Shown: positions 45,335 through 56,110 of the stretch, piece by piece
How the letters are laid out: the number at the start of each line of letters is the position of its first letter
Numbering within the stretch: position 1 is the first letter of the stretch
The notes under the pieces: model-generated
What the model was told of the DNA's origin: nothing
The model's input: the letters and a program-made list of their open reading frames with translations, nothing else
The model's database searches: none
Origin: Cladocopium goreaui
Lineage: Eukaryota > Sar > Dinophyceae > Suessiales > Symbiodiniaceae
DNA: 64,000 nt
Reading direction: 5' to 3'
Assembly (NCBI GenBank): GCA_947184155.2
Contig: CAMXCT020001424.1
Span: 124,001 to 188,000 of the forward strand
Translations under genes and position numbers: made by a program

Positions 45335-45563
45335 CTTGTTGGATGGAGTTCTATAGTTTTTACATAAGGTTTAAGATGGATAAGATTGATCAGATGTCCA
45401 AAGAACTCATGAGATACTTTCCGGTGTCATCAAAGGTGGCAATTGACAATCCACCGGTTATAGATGTTTTTTTCTCTTGAAACCTCCTATTTCCGTTGCC
45501 ACGTTTGATTACCAAAGGGTAGTTCAATATGAAATTGCGTTCATGTACCAATATGAAATTCAC

Positions 45564-45639
45564 CCAGAAGATCCAATACAAAACAACATGGGCCCAGAGA
45601 GTGGGTGAAACGTAGCAAAACCCCAGTAAAACCGGTAGA
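45564..45639 (-). CDS. Aromatic-rich exon candidate
   Basis: The acceptor is TTCAATCAG|TC and the donor TCTGG|GTGAATTTC. The phase 1 frame reads YRFYWGFATFHPLSGPMLF. A second frame is strongly hydrophobic (LPVLLGFCYVSPTLWAHVVL). Splice signals are good but the frame cannot be settled. Confidence 0.4.
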
Positions 45640-45723
45640 CTGATTGAAGGAAGACCGACAGGAAACATCAGGAAACCATGTGTTTTCTCACCCTCCCTGA
45701 AAAGAGAAATTGGATGAAGGAGT

Positions 45724-45832
45724 TACCCTCTGGTAATTTAACATAACTATAGAAAATCACCATTTATAGTGGATTTTCCCATTTAAGATGGTGGATCTTT
45801 CCATCGTTTTTTGTATGTTTACCAGGCCGGGT
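45724..45832. mobile_element. Family A element, CCGGCC right end
   Basis: Left TACCCTCTGGTAATTTAAC, right GTTTACCAGGCCGGGTA, so one copy carries both end types. Confidence 0.85.
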
Positions 45833-46213
45833 AACAAAAAAAGCATCCCAGGTCGCGATCAGATCAAAAACCAAAAACCCACCAGTGTAGCTGCGTCTCC
45901 AATGAGAAATCCTGTGAACAGCACTTTGTTATGGGGAAAATGATCGTACCACCAACCATGACCATGAAAATCATCACAAAAATCACTGGGTTGATTATCC
46001 CTTATGATAGATAGATAGATAGATAGATAGATATATAGATATATATATATATATACATAGTAGCATCTAAAGGGTGATATAGATCTATCTATATGATTAT
46101 CTATCTATAAATCACTGGGCTGATATTCTTTCCCTTATGATTATCCCTACATCTATGGTTCATTCCTCCGTTTTTTTCCCCCATTTGTTGGACAAAATTT
46201 GTACCACATCAAC

Positions 46214-46361
46214 CAGCCAAAACGGCCCAACTTTCAACGCCTGGCGCTTTTCTTTGACCTTCTCCAAGATCCCATTCTCAATGGCATCCAGGTCGCTGCG
46301 CTGAAACCTCAGGATCCAAGCTGATTCAAGGTGACCCAAGGTGAAGGCCATGGGCTTGGGC
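46214..46361 (-). CDS. Exon: helical, 49 codons
   Basis: Phase 2 to 0: PKPMAFTLGHLESAWILRFQ, RSDLDAIENGILEKVKEKRQ and ALKVGPFWL. The acceptor is CCCCTCAG|G and the donor TGGCTG|GTTGATG. A donor GAGAAG|GTCAAAG inside could shorten it. The frame stays open beyond the donor to about 46160. Confidence 0.75.
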
Positions 46362-46621
46362 CTGAGGGGTTCAACTTTATTGATATTTGAAGTTCCTATT
46401 AATCATTAAACACTCTTGATCAATGTTTGAAAAGGAGCATTTGAAGTTCGAAGTTCTTAATCAGCTTAGTCAATGTTTTTTGGCGTGTCGAGACCTAGAA
46501 TATGAGCTATATTGCGCTGTGATCCAACCTGTTTCTGCACAGCCACAAAGGTCACATGGAATTCACCAGTTGCTCAGTGCCTTCAAAAAAAAGGCCGACA
46601 TTTACACCGATTTACACCATG

Positions 46622-46749
46622 TACCATCTGGTTACGGTTATTTAACATATATAGCCATGGAAAATCACCATTTTTAAGAACGGTAAACCATCTATTTCGA
46701 TTAGGGCCATGGCTTAACCATCGCTATGTTAGTCATAACCAGATGGTAA
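46622..46749. mobile_element. Family A element, GGTTA subtype
   Basis: TACCATCTGGTTACGGTTATT to GTTAGTCATAACCAGATGGTA. Confidence 0.75.
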
Positions 46750-46802
46750 AACCCTCAGGTTTTTACAACCGCGAGATTCACCGTTAGAAATAGGATCTTA
46801 GC

Positions 46803-46863
46803 CCATCTGAGCCCTGCAAATCCCTGTTTTCTGGCGGGTCCAAGATGGTCCAGATGGTCGCCG
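46803..46863 (-). CDS. Exon candidate with GC donor
   Basis: The acceptor is GGTGCAG|CGGCG. The frame ATIWTILDPPENRDLQGSDG runs to GATGG|GCTAAG, phase 1 to 2. A competing frame, PTDRCSGDHLDHLGP, begins at an AG further upstream. Confidence 0.5.
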
Positions 46864-47867
46864 CTGCACCGATCTGTGGGGCTGGATTCGCCAATCATCA
46901 CTGGATTCTCGGTTTTCAACAGCGTTTTTTTGTGATTTTCACATGGTAAAAACATGGTAAAAACAGAGCAGGCACATCAGATTCTGAAACTTCAGGAATT
47001 TCAGTGTAAAGGAACTCTGATAGAACCGTTTTGAAAGGGGGGTTCCCTTTTTCAAAATGTTTCTTTAGTGGCTATTCAGATCTGTTCGACATCCTCTAGG
47101 TGTGTTGAAGAAAGAACGCCCGAGGATCAGTCAGCTCATCGAAGCTTGCTACAAAGGAGTTCAACGAGAATCCCAAAATGTTCAAACAAACCATAACTAT
47201 AGGGAAACCTCTAAACATGTAAAATGATAATGAAACCATATGAAACCACTGTTTTCTAGGAAACCATCTGCTTTTTTCCAATTTCCACAGAGCGGAAGTA
47301 GTGGCATGACGATTCTGAAACGTCAGACTATGGTTGGGTGAAACTGAATTGGTCACAAAGGGGATTGCAACGGCCCGCCAGGTTGAAACACTCCAAAATA
47401 TGGCTTAATGACTTATATAACTATCATTCAATGGGGTTTAACATGGTATAACATGGTTTAGCTAACTATAGTGGGTTTATCATCTGACTGCTTTTATTTT
47501 GCAGTTAGTCGGTTCAATGATTTGTTCGAAGTGACAAAAAAGTACTCCAATCATCGGAACAGTTCCAACTGTCACTAGCACTAGCTGCACAAGCGATAAC
47601 ATGTTACAACAATAAAAGTTCCACAGGTGTTTCAATGGTCCTTCCATATGTGCCAGGGTCTAAACGTGTAAAAAACGCTTCACCAGGGCTTACCATCATC
47701 CACAATGCGAATCCAAGCTTAAATCGGCATAGAAGTAAGTTTGTAAGATTTCACATTTATATATATATATACACTTATTTATTTATATATATATTTATTT
47801 ATTTATTTATTGTTAAATGATTAAATCCCCATGAATAACATGATTCCCATCGGACTGGAGATGGAAC

Positions 47868-47993
47868 CCAGTCCTATCTCCAACATTTGAAGCTCATCTC
47901 CATCCTGTGACCGAAACTGGTGGCGAAACAGCACCGCTGTGGGAGCCGGTCTTCTTGGTACATTGGCCATCCTATGGTGTCGGGCATGGCGGC
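47868..47993 (-). CDS. Exon candidate, frame uncertain
   Basis: One open frame (phase 1 to 1) includes RMANVPRRPAPTAVLF and RSQDGDELQMLEIGLG. A second frame reading GWPMYQEDRLPQRCCF is also open for most of the length. The acceptor CCTGAAG|GCC and donor ACTGG|GTTCC are plausible. It is called exonic because the stretch is GC-rich and open in two frames. Confidence 0.45.
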
Positions 47994-48570
47994 CTTCAGG
48001 CGAACCCAAATCAGTGACCCAGTGAGGTAGAAAAGTCAGCTAGAAAACTCCTGATTTTTTTTGGGAAAACCCCCGGTTCTCATCCATTTGTTCGGATGTT
48101 CGGATTTTCCATGAAATAAACCTTCCATTTTTGGGGAAAATGATGGTGATTATGGCAGAAAAAATCTTCGTCCCCCTCAGGTTGGCGCCGTGATGCTTCG
48201 CTGATGGGTATGATTGAGTAGACCATCAGATCCATCATGTAATTCGAAAAAAAAACAAACAGCTGCTAAAAATATTCGTTGTAGCATGAACCTTGTTGAT
48301 GGATTTGATAAAAACATATCAAAACTGGAAAAGGCAGTCCTGGGTAACATGAGCAAGGCTTCAAAGATCACTACTTGGTCATTTTGTACACGTCGGCGAA
48401 GTCCATCTTACATCATTTTACGCTGTGAAGACCAAAGCATACCAGCCATATCTATCCATATCTAAATTAGAGGATTTTGGAGGATTTCTGAACGCTCTGG
48501 AGCTGCCATCGTTAAACAATGAACAGAAGTATCAAAAACTTCCATACCAAACCCCAACTCATTCTGCCAC

Positions 48571-48645
48571 CTTCAGCCCGCCATTTGCTCCTTTCAGAAC
48601 GGAGCGATTCTTCAGCTGTGAGCGACGAAGCATTTTCAGTTCACG
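48571..48645 (-). CDS. Exon: basic helical segment
   Basis: Phase 0 to 0, 25 codons: RELKMLRRSQLKNRSVLK and GANGGLK. The acceptor is CACTCAG|CGT and the donor CTGAAG|GTGGCAG. It lies downstream of the J-domain exons on the same strand. Confidence 0.7.
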
Positions 48646-48857
48646 CTGAGTGCTGGCTGCTTGTCAGCTGCGCAAGTTCCGCAAAGAGGGCTTTAAATAC
48701 TCCCATCCTCCAAACCTTTCACCGGCAATTCAAGAATGGCAAATTTAGTAACTTTTTCGGGGAGCTGCTGGCTTAGTCAGTAAGCAATGCCAAACTTCAG
48801 ATTCTTTAGATGTCCTGCACTTTGTTCAAAACACCAAGACCAAAACAATGGTCTTAC

Positions 48858-48891
48858 CCTCACTGCTTCTGCTAAGTCCCAGCCTCAGCAA
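48858..48891 (-). CDS. Small exon candidate
   Basis: Phase 0 to 1: LLRLGLSRSSE. Signals are good (CGCTCAG acceptor, GAGG|GTAAGA donor) and the other two frames are closed. The peptide is too short to assign. Confidence 0.45.
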
Positions 48892-49032
48892 CTGAGCGAT
48901 TTTTTTTGTCTCTTAACCACCGTGAAAATGATGATGGATCGAGACAAGTGGATCAAATCTTATATATCTCATATAATTATTAAACAAATATTAAACCATC
49001 CACAAGTTGGGGCTTTACTTTTTTTTTTGCAT

Positions 49033-49142
49033 ACCCTCCGGTAAACTAACATAACTATGGAAAATCACCATTTTCAATGGGAAAATCCACGAACTAAATG
49101 GTCATGGCTTCAATAGCTATGTTAGTCATTACCAGAGGGTAT
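49033..49142. mobile_element. Family A element
   Basis: TACCCTCCGGTAAACTAACA to GTTAGTCATTACCAGAGGGTA. Confidence 0.85.
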
Positions 49143-49210
49143 ATGGTTTCTATGGTTTACCCGTTTACCTCCGGGTGTTTTTCACCCAAAAATCCACTCA
49201 AAATTTCCAC

Positions 49211-49308
49211 CCAAATCGGCCAACATTTCCAAGGCATCGACTTGGTCCTTCTCTTGGAAGAAGGCCAAGGCGCGTTGATAAGCACCGCGAACGATGCGGA
49301 ACCTCGAT
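49211..49308 (-). CDS. Exon: J-domain helix III
   Basis: Phase 2 to 1: SRFRIVRGAYQRALAFF, then QEKDQVDALEMLADL. F-x-x-(I/V)-x-x-AY-x-x-L is the canonical J-domain helix III. The distance from HPD is the normal one if spliced directly to the previous exon. The acceptor is GTACAG|A and the donor TTTGG|GTGGAAA. Confidence 0.8.
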
Positions 49309-49762
49309 CTGTACATATCTGTACGAAGCTCATAGGGGGTTACGTTGTGTTATAGTTTATAAGACCCTAAGTATATTATAAATAGCTATAACAAATAACC
49401 ATATATATATATATATGTAATGTTAGTTTATAGATACTACAGTTTATAACATGTAATTCACTAATGTCAGGAGCCTAAAATGGATTAAAATGGAGGGTAT
49501 TCTACCATATGTTTGCCCATCTGGTGGGGATCCCTGATATCCAGGCCGAAAAAAAATGGATCCAATACCTCCAAAACTGGGCTTCACCTGCTCCGAAAAA
49601 CAACCTGAGGCTGCGGTTTACGATAACTAAGTTGATCATAACTTGGTTAAGTGGATTTTATGGCTTTCAAAACTGTAGTTCATGGGTTTATAAACCACTG
49701 GGGGGGCCTAACCTTCAAAATATTGCATTTCAGAGGTGACCCACAGCCCATCTCAACCAAGC

Positions 49763-49831
49763 TGCGTCTCGTTGCAACTTTCGAGTCCTTTGTCTGGATG
49801 ATGCAACAAAGCTAAATCACGAAAGGCTTGC
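49763..49831 (-). CDS. Exon: J-domain helix II and HPD loop
   Basis: It encodes QAFRDLALLHHPDKG followed by LESCNET. The invariant HPD tripeptide, which stimulates the Hsp70 ATPase in J-proteins, is present. The acceptor is CACCGAG|G. The donor taken is ACGCA|GCTTGG (GC type, phase 2) because it fits the next exon; CTTG|GTTGAG at 49757 is the GT alternative in the wrong phase. Confidence 0.8.
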
Positions 49832-50578
49832 CTCGGTGCCCACAGCCAGTCACTATCATTCCCCAGGTGTCATTGATCGTTCTTTCAGTTCTATCATGTA
49901 AAATCACACATTTTGTTGTTTCTCACAATGAGGTAGTCACTATTGTATATACCACAAAAAATGAAGAGTATATGATTCCATATGATTCCATTTTTAATGC
50001 AGTATCCATTCTCCAAATTAAAGTACATACAATAGATGAATCAACCATGAACATAGTTAATTAATAGTTATAACATGTTATAACATCACCAAGCATACTA
50101 TAACATAGTTCATTCACCATGAACATCCATCAACTAACTATTGTAACCACTAATGATCCAATGATCCGAATCACGATTCCAAGCTGCTTCACCTCTTAGA
50201 TATGAACTAACTATCTCCAGTAAGATAATCATCCGATTAATCAAACATGGATTCCGAATCTGGATTCTTCACCAAGCTGTTTCACTATTAAGTATAATTA
50301 TCTATATATACTATACACTAGATATTGATATTTCATACATTAGTCATCCATAGATTCTTCTTCACCAAGCTGCTTCACCTCCATTATGAATAACATGTCC
50401 AATACTAAGATAATGATCCCATTAGTATCCTATTCATATTCCAACTATTCATCCCAATAGTCGACCATTGGAGATATCATCCATTAGTGAGAAATCTATA
50501 ATCACCCATAGATTGCCATAGATTCATCAACAACAGATTCCAACACGATTCTTCTTCTCAACCACCGAGCTGTTTCAC

Positions 50579-50671
50579 CTCTTGTAACGTCGCCTCCTTC
50601 GCCACGTTCAGCACCTGATGCCAGGCCCAGCCCGTTGCCTCGATGCGGCGCTTGGACTCCTCCGCCAGGCC
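50579..50671 (-). CDS. Exon: J-domain helix I region
   Basis: Phase 0 to 0, 31 codons: GLAEESKRRIEATGWA, then WHQVLNVAKEATLQE. The acceptor is CACCTGCAG|GGC and the donor CAAGAG|GTGAAAC. WHQVLNVAKEATLQE matches the start of DnaJ J-domains (Y-x-VLNV-x-x-x-AT-x-x-E). Six further bases, ending at a GC donor, would add VK before the next exon. Confidence 0.85.
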
Positions 50672-50781
50672 CTGCAGGTGCCTTGGCCGACGGCGAAGCG
50701 AAACATATGAAAGTCAGTTGGGAGGGACTATTCCCATATATGAAATGGAAAAATAAAACATGTTTGAAACCACCAACCAGA

Positions 50782-50885
50782 TACCCTTTGGTAATTTAAC
50801 ATAGCTATTGAAAATGGCCATTTATAGTTGATTTTCCCCTTAAAAATGGTGATTTTCTACAGCTATGTTAAATTACCAGAGGGTA
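50782..50885. mobile_element. Family A element
   Basis: TACCCTTTGGTAATTTAACA to GTTAAATTACCAGAGGGTA, abutting the remnant of a family B copy. Confidence 0.85.
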
Positions 50886-50933
50886 ACCTTTCAGTCACCC
50901 TAATTTTGTTGGAAAAAACATGGCTAGATTCAC

Positions 50934-51035
50934 CCTGCCGTTGGCGATGCCAAGCAGCTCGTGACGCTTCCGGCGACGTTCCGCCTCCGCCAGGCGCGGG
51001 TGCAAATTTGGTGCCCCCAAAAATCCAATGGTTAT
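50934..51035 (-). CDS. Exon: arginine-rich segment before the J-domain
   Basis: Phase 0 to 0, 34 codons: ITIGFLGAPNLHPRLAEAER and RRKRHELLGIANGR. The acceptor is CAACCGTAG|ATA and the donor GGCAGG|GTGAATC. The run AEAERRRKRHELL is strongly helical and basic. Confidence 0.7.
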
Positions 51036-51170
51036 CTACGGTTGATAGATGGTTTATCCCATTATTTATGGGGTTTTAACCATCCAAGGTGGTGCAGGAT
51101 TTCTTCCATCCACAGTATGGAAAAAAAAACAGAAAAAGTAATTAGTGATTTCACGGTTGTTATTTCAGAA

Positions 51171-51189
51171 TACCCTCTGGCAGAGGGTA
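51171..51189. mobile_element. Family A miniature: two ends only
   Basis: TACCCTCTGGCAGAGGGTA is nothing but the two inverted ends fused back to back. Confidence 0.8.
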
Positions 51190-51500
51190 TGCGGTATAGA
51201 TCGGTATAGCCATGTATCAGCCCACTGTGGCCCACACACAATCAAAAATATCAAAAACAGGAACCTCCGCTGCCGTTTTTTGACCAAAACTGCCGTGGCA
51301 AATAGGTGACTTGGATGACGCACATCGCTATGTACAAGTGTAAGAAAAGGGTATGTGAACCCCTCTGGAATTTTCCTAGCTCAAGAGATTACAAAAAGTG
51401 TCTACTGATGTCTACTGAAGTAGACTTGGCAACATTGAACATTTTTGGCCCTCACTACATCTTTGGCCACATCAAAATCATCAGATATCAGATCAATCAG

Positions 51501-51613
51501 ATACCCTCTGGTTATTTAACGTAGCTATAGGAAATCACCACTTTTAATGGGAAAATCCACTATAAATGGCCATTTTCAATAGCTATGTTAAATTACCAGA
51601 GGCCAGAGGGTAT
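51501..51613. mobile_element. Family A element with doubled right end
   Basis: TACCCTCTGGTTATTTAACG to ATTACCAGAGGCCAGAGGGTA. CCAGAGG is repeated at the right end. The stop codon of the exon at 51613 lies against it. Confidence 0.8.
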
Positions 51614-51795
51614 CAGATCTCTCTTTTCTTCCGCCCCTTGACCTTGGATCCTGTGGATCCTTTGGATCCGGATAGGGGCTCTGGAGGCTCTTCCTTCAGA
51701 TGACTTTCCTTGGTGATGATCCTCTTCCCATTCGACAGCTGGACGGTGGCCATGACCCCCACGGTCTTCAGCGGATCCGAGGGCAACACAAAGAC
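51613..51795 (-). CDS. Exon: third SH3-like module, with a possible C-terminus
   Basis: The acceptor is GTGCAG|GTC. It encodes VFVLPSDPLKTVGVMATVQL, SNGKRIITKESHLKEE and a lysine-rich tail ending GRKKREI and TGA (stop 51613-51615), directly against a family A end. If the stop is used, a gene ends here. A donor TCCAAG|GTCAAGG at 51643 would skip the stop and join in phase to the exon at 51035, making the J-domain part of the same protein. Confidence 0.7.
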   Translation of the reverse strand, partial: VFVLPSDPLKTVGVMATVQLSNGKRIITKESHLKEEPPEPLSGSKGSTGSKVKGRKKREI

Positions 51796-52368
51796 CTGCA
51801 CGTCCCGTCGTGGGAGGCGCGATGGATGGCGAAATGGATGGGAGGGGGCCAAAACCCCACTGGTGACCTAGGGTTGACAATAGTTAAGTTGGTTAACTCC
51901 AATAACTGTGGTTTATGGTACTTATAACTATAGTTAATGGGGTTATAAACCAATTTATAACTGGGGGGCACCACATTGTAGATGGTTTATCTCATTATTT
52001 ATAGGGTTTTTACCGTCCAAGGTGGCTTACCTATTGTCAATGGATTGGTTTTGTTGGGGAAATTTTACTGGAAAACCCCAACATTACTTTCATGGGAAAA
52101 ACGACGGTGTCCGGTTCCGATTTTCCCGTAAACCAATCCATTGAATTTTTTGGGGGATGACAAAAAAAAAGCGATTGATGGATGTGAAAATCTGGGAATC
52201 ATCGCATGTGTGAAAAATAAAGGTGTTGAATGGTTTTGACTCTTTGACCCATGTGAAGACAGGAACGATGATGGGGATGTTAGCTGCAATATACAGCAAG
52301 AATCTCCAGCAAGAGTGAGGTATCCAGCATGGTGTTTTGCATGGTGTTTTGCCGAAGAAAGTTATCTG

Positions 52369-52469
52369 GTTTGTGATTGAGCCACCCCTCTGAAAAATAT
52401 GAAAGTCAGTTGGGATCATTATTCCCAACATATGGACAAATCGAAAATGTTCCAAACCACCAACCAGCT
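52369..52469. mobile_element. Family B element
   Basis: CTGGTTTGTGATTGAGCCAC to TTCCAAACCACCAACCAG. Confidence 0.8.
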
Positions 52470-53054
52470 TAATTTAGCTGCAAAACATGAATTTCAACAT
52501 ATTTCAACAGGACACAAAACCAGAAACAATCAGATGTGGCATACCCAAGGAAGTCCACCTCCCTCCACCGTCCAAGACTGGAGGTATACTGGAGGTTTCT
52601 CACTGGGTCTACCATTAAAGTCATTAAAGCAAAGTCGGAAGAGACATTCAGAAACCAACATGGAAACGTTCTGTGTTTTGGATGCATTTGGTACTTGGCT
52701 CACTTGGGTCAAGAACAACATCAAGGCAGCCATCCCGGCCATCCCAACATCGACAAACCAATCCCACCATATCCCACCTGTTGACCGTGGTATTCAGGCT
52801 TTTGCTTCATGTGCAACCAAACCTGCCAGGGCAAACAATGAGATGTTTTGTCAATCTAGATTCAGAATAAATCACAGGTCACTAAATTTAGATGGATTTT
52901 AACCTGCCATTTGTGTCGCAAATATCCATCCAATCGATCCAAAAGGGCTCGATTGAAACTGCAGCTATGAAGACCTCCGAATGTGGCAAAGCTGCCAGAA
53001 ACCAACCATTTAGGGTGGACAGTTCATTACATTAATAGCCATGCACCGATTGAT

Positions 53055-53265
53055 CGATTGATTGGAGGTACCTACCATATCTGGTTAGTGGTTTCAACCC
53101 CTCTGAAAAATATGAAAGTCAATGGAAAGGATTATCCGATATATTGGCAACCAGATATATTTTTGGCCTAGTTGAAGGCCTAAATTTCAGGGAATATCCA
53201 ACAAAAGATGGCCAAAAATATGGTACTAACGTACCTCCATTTTGGAATCCTTAATTTCCCATTGA
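53055..53265. mobile_element. Family C palindrome split by a family B insertion
   Basis: The left arm (GATTGGAGGTACCTACCATAT) is interrupted at 53081-53157 by CTGGTTAGTGGTTTCAACCC to GGCAACCAGATAT. It then resumes with TTGGCCTAGTTGAAGGCCT and ends TTAATTTCCCATTGA. Confidence 0.8.
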
Positions 53266-53528
53266 TTATATATTGGCATCACCGGTTTACCACATGAATG
53301 ATTTCGAGTTTGCCATTCCAAGTCATCTGAAACTTTGAAAAAAAAAACATGCCCAGTGGACTCAGTTTCGGGAACTCGAAACAATTCCCTGGATGTGATA
53401 TCCCACTCAGTTTCTGTGGTTTATACATCTTTGTATATCTGTGTCATCCATATAACTAATATATATATAACTATAACATACTATAACCAATATTTCATCC
53501 CATTTTGTCCAGTGGTGATATAGAAACC

Positions 53529-53622
53529 TGGTTGGTGGTTTTAACCATCTCGAAAAATAATGGAAAGGATTATCCCATATATGAAATGGAAAATAAAAAT
53601 TCATGTTTGAAACCACCAACCA
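53529..53622. mobile_element. Family B element, short form
   Basis: CTGGTTGGTGGTTTTAACCA to TTTGAAACCACCAACCAG. A relative lies at 34839-34950. Confidence 0.85.
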
Positions 53623-53745
53623 GGAAAATTATAACTATATATAACTAGAACATAACCCAATAGTTCATCCCTAATTTTATCCTGGTGGGGATATATATAT
53701 ATAGAAAATCTATCTGGGGTCTATCAGTCTATCCCCCATATCTGC

Positions 53746-53848
53746 CTTCTGTCCGATCTGAAACTTGGACTCCGCAGTCATCTTCGGCCGGATGCAGCGC
53801 AGGGGAGGCAAATCCGTGAGATCCTCGTCGTCCTCGTCCTCACCCGCG
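53746..53848 (-). CDS. Exon: acidic stretch and possible third SH3-like module start
   Basis: Phase 2 to 0. AGEDEDDEDLTDLPPL is followed by RCIRPKMTAESKFQIGQK. The acceptor is AACCAG|CGCGGG. The donor taken is CAGAAG|GCAGAT (GC type), after which the next exon continues VFVLPSDP in phase. The frame remains open for 15 more codons, so the 3' end is uncertain. Confidence 0.65.
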
Positions 53849-54168
53849 CTGGTTTGATATACCCGAAAAACCCAATGAAAATCATGGAATTCCAACTGGG
53901 TGAACTGAGAATTTCATGGGTTTGGTAACATCATGAATTTTCACACTCTTTCATGATTTTCAAGGATATTCATTGGTAGATGATTTCTATATATCAACAT
54001 CTGGAACTTCCCCATTGCTGTGTGGAATTTTCCGGAAGGTACATCTGGGGGAAGTTGAAGACTACCAGGCTGGACGGCGCGGAATTTATGATGAAGGTCC
54101 TTTGGCATTTTCGCAGCGGTGCTTATGGCCTTCAACAATGATAAACCACACATGATGCAATCATTATC

Positions 54169-54271
54169 TGGTTGGTGGTTGAGTCACAACTCTGAAAAAT
54201 ATGAGTTCGTCAGTTGGGATGATTCTTCCCTATATATGGAAAAACTAAAAAATGTCCGAACCACCAACCAG
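54169..54271. mobile_element. Family B element
   Basis: CTGGTTGGTGGTTGAGTCAC to CGAACCACCAACCAG. Confidence 0.85.
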
Positions 54272-54484
54272 TTATAGTATTGTGTCCAGAAATCCGTTGG
54301 ATAAAAAAACTTGGAATGTTTCAACATGTCTCGACTTCAAAACGCCCCCACAAACCAACAAAATCATTGAAAAAACATTGAAAAAACTCTGAAAACATCA
54401 AGAAAAACATGATGATTTTCGACTTTCCCTAGAAATTTCCAGATGTTCCTCCCATTTCATCCCCCATCCCATCCCCTTCGCCAC

Positions 54485-54644
54485 CAAACGCCCGCGCCTC
54501 CGTTTCCGAGAGCTCCACCATGACCCGCAGCTTGTCCCGGCGCAGCGACATCTGCCGCCCGGAGCGCAGCAGTTCCACCGTGACGCGGCCGGGAGCCGAC
54601 TCGATCTCGGTGACCAGGGCGCGCTGGCCGTTGTACTCCACCGC
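54485..54644 (-). CDS. Exon: second SH3-like module
   Basis: Phase 0 to 1. It reads AVEYNGQRALVTEIESAPGR, then VTVELLRSGRQMSLRRDKLR and VMVELSETEARAF. The acceptor is GTCGCCAG|GCG and the donor GCGTTTG|GTGGCG. A GTTTGG donor two bases short of that end would fit the next exon better. It is one of the most GC-rich stretches of the window and the open frame is clear. Confidence 0.8.
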
Positions 54645-55463
54645 CTGGCGACGATCTGGGGCACATTTATAGGTGGCGGGGTGAGGCGAAAGGGGTCTTC
54701 AACAAGTAGAAAAATATGTGATGTTGTTTTTTTTAAGGACCACAGGATCATGAAAATAGTAGGTTTATATATGTTTATCTGGTAAAGTCACAGCCATAAA
54801 CCTACCATTTGGGGATATTTGGGGAGGGTTTCAAGATGTTCAATCGAACCCATTTATGGGGATTTTGGGGCTGTTTAATTATGATTGGCTTTTCCACACT
54901 AATGGGGATATGATATGATATGATGGCAAACTCTTTGCGAACTGGAACATCTCAATGTAAAAAACATGCAAATCAGTGATAGACGGGGATAGACGGGTCA
55001 TTTTGCATAGCAAACTGTTTACTGGAGGGTACTGTCTGGGGTAACTGTTGGGATTGGCCAACTAATTGGATGCTTGGGATTTTTTGATTGTTGGGAAAGT
55101 TGAATTAAGATATCACAATTAGCCACGTAGGAAGTCGTAGGAAGTGAGTCATGAATCAGCTGGTAACTGAGATATCTAGTGATTGGTCATGAATTATGGA
55201 AGATTGCATATCTATAGAGATGCATCTTGATTCATTTATATAGTAACTTAGTAGATGAATCCGAAGATCTTATCTACACAAAAGTGCACTCATTCATTTC
55301 TATATTCATTAGACAGTTTAGATCCATCCATCTTTGATGGCTCACACCTAAATCCCAAAAATGGAGAAAACCCCACAGGTCACCCACTGAAAATCCCACG
55401 AAAGACCTGCGAAAACACACCTCAAATCATCCTTAAACCCAGATCAAATCCATATATCGCATA

Positions 55464-55641
55464 TACCCTCTAGTAAACGTTTACATAGCTATTGAACATG
55501 ACCCTTTATAGTTGATTTACCCACTAAAAATGGTGATTACCCTCTGGCAAATTAACATAGCTATTGAAAATTGCCATTTATAGTGGATTTACCCATTAAA
55601 AATAGTGATTTTCCATAGCTATGTTAGTTTACCAGAGGGTA
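55464..55641. mobile_element. Two family A elements, one truncating the other
   Basis: A left part (TACCCTCTAGTAAACG) is cut near 55537, where a complete copy, TACCCTCTGGCAAATTAACA to GTTTACCAGAGGGTA, begins. Confidence 0.8.
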
Positions 55642-55705
55642 ACCCCTAGTTTTTTCTATGTTCAGAGGCTTTTTAGACCCCAATTTTCTTCCCAACGAAC
55701 CCGGC

Positions 55706-55854
55706 CTTGGTCAAGCCTTGCACCACGACCTCATCGCCCCTCCGCAAGGGCCGCGGCTCGGAGCGCGAGCGCGGCGCGCGCGAGGAGCGCTGGGAGCGCT
55801 CCTGCTGCGCGGCCACGGAGCGGACGTTGGAGCGTTTCACTGAGAGCATCTTTC
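55706..55854 (-). CDS. Exon: RS-rich linker and start of second SH3-like module
   Basis: Phase 1 to 0. The acceptor is TTCCCAG|GAAAG. It encodes KMLSVKRSNVRSVAAQQ, an arginine/serine linker RSQRSSRAPRSRSEPR, then RRGDEVVVQGLTK. The GC donor ACCAAG|GCCGGG is preferred because QGLTK joins AVEYNGQ in the next exon with the module spacing kept. A GT donor at 55678, giving KKIGG, would insert about nine residues. An internal ATG could be a start codon. Confidence 0.7.
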
Positions 55855-56110
55855 CTGGGAAGGGGAAGTCGTGGGATGATCAATATTTAATATTTGGTAT
55901 TTAATATTTGGTTAACATCAATATTTGGTTATCAATATTATTTGATATTTGGTTAACATGATTCTATGATTGTGTGTATGTGTTATCATCATCATTCGTG
56001 GGATATGGTTTTTTCCACCATCCCCAATCTTTTTGATTTTTTTCAGGGATTGAAACCATGCAGCTTCTATGACAATGATAATAATTATCATCATATATAT
56101 ATATACACAA

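Noticed and set aside
45390-45480. WD40-like string LSIATFDDTGKYLMSS
   Set aside because: It lies inside an inverted-repeat element (TACTTTCCGGTGTCATC to GATTACCAAAGGGTA) whose arms pair, so the resemblance is accidental.
52399-52902. Longest plus-strand open frame (167 codons)
   Set aside because: It begins inside a family B element, overlaps open frames in other phases and on the other strand, and has no composition or motif typical of the surrounding exons. Treated as chance openness.
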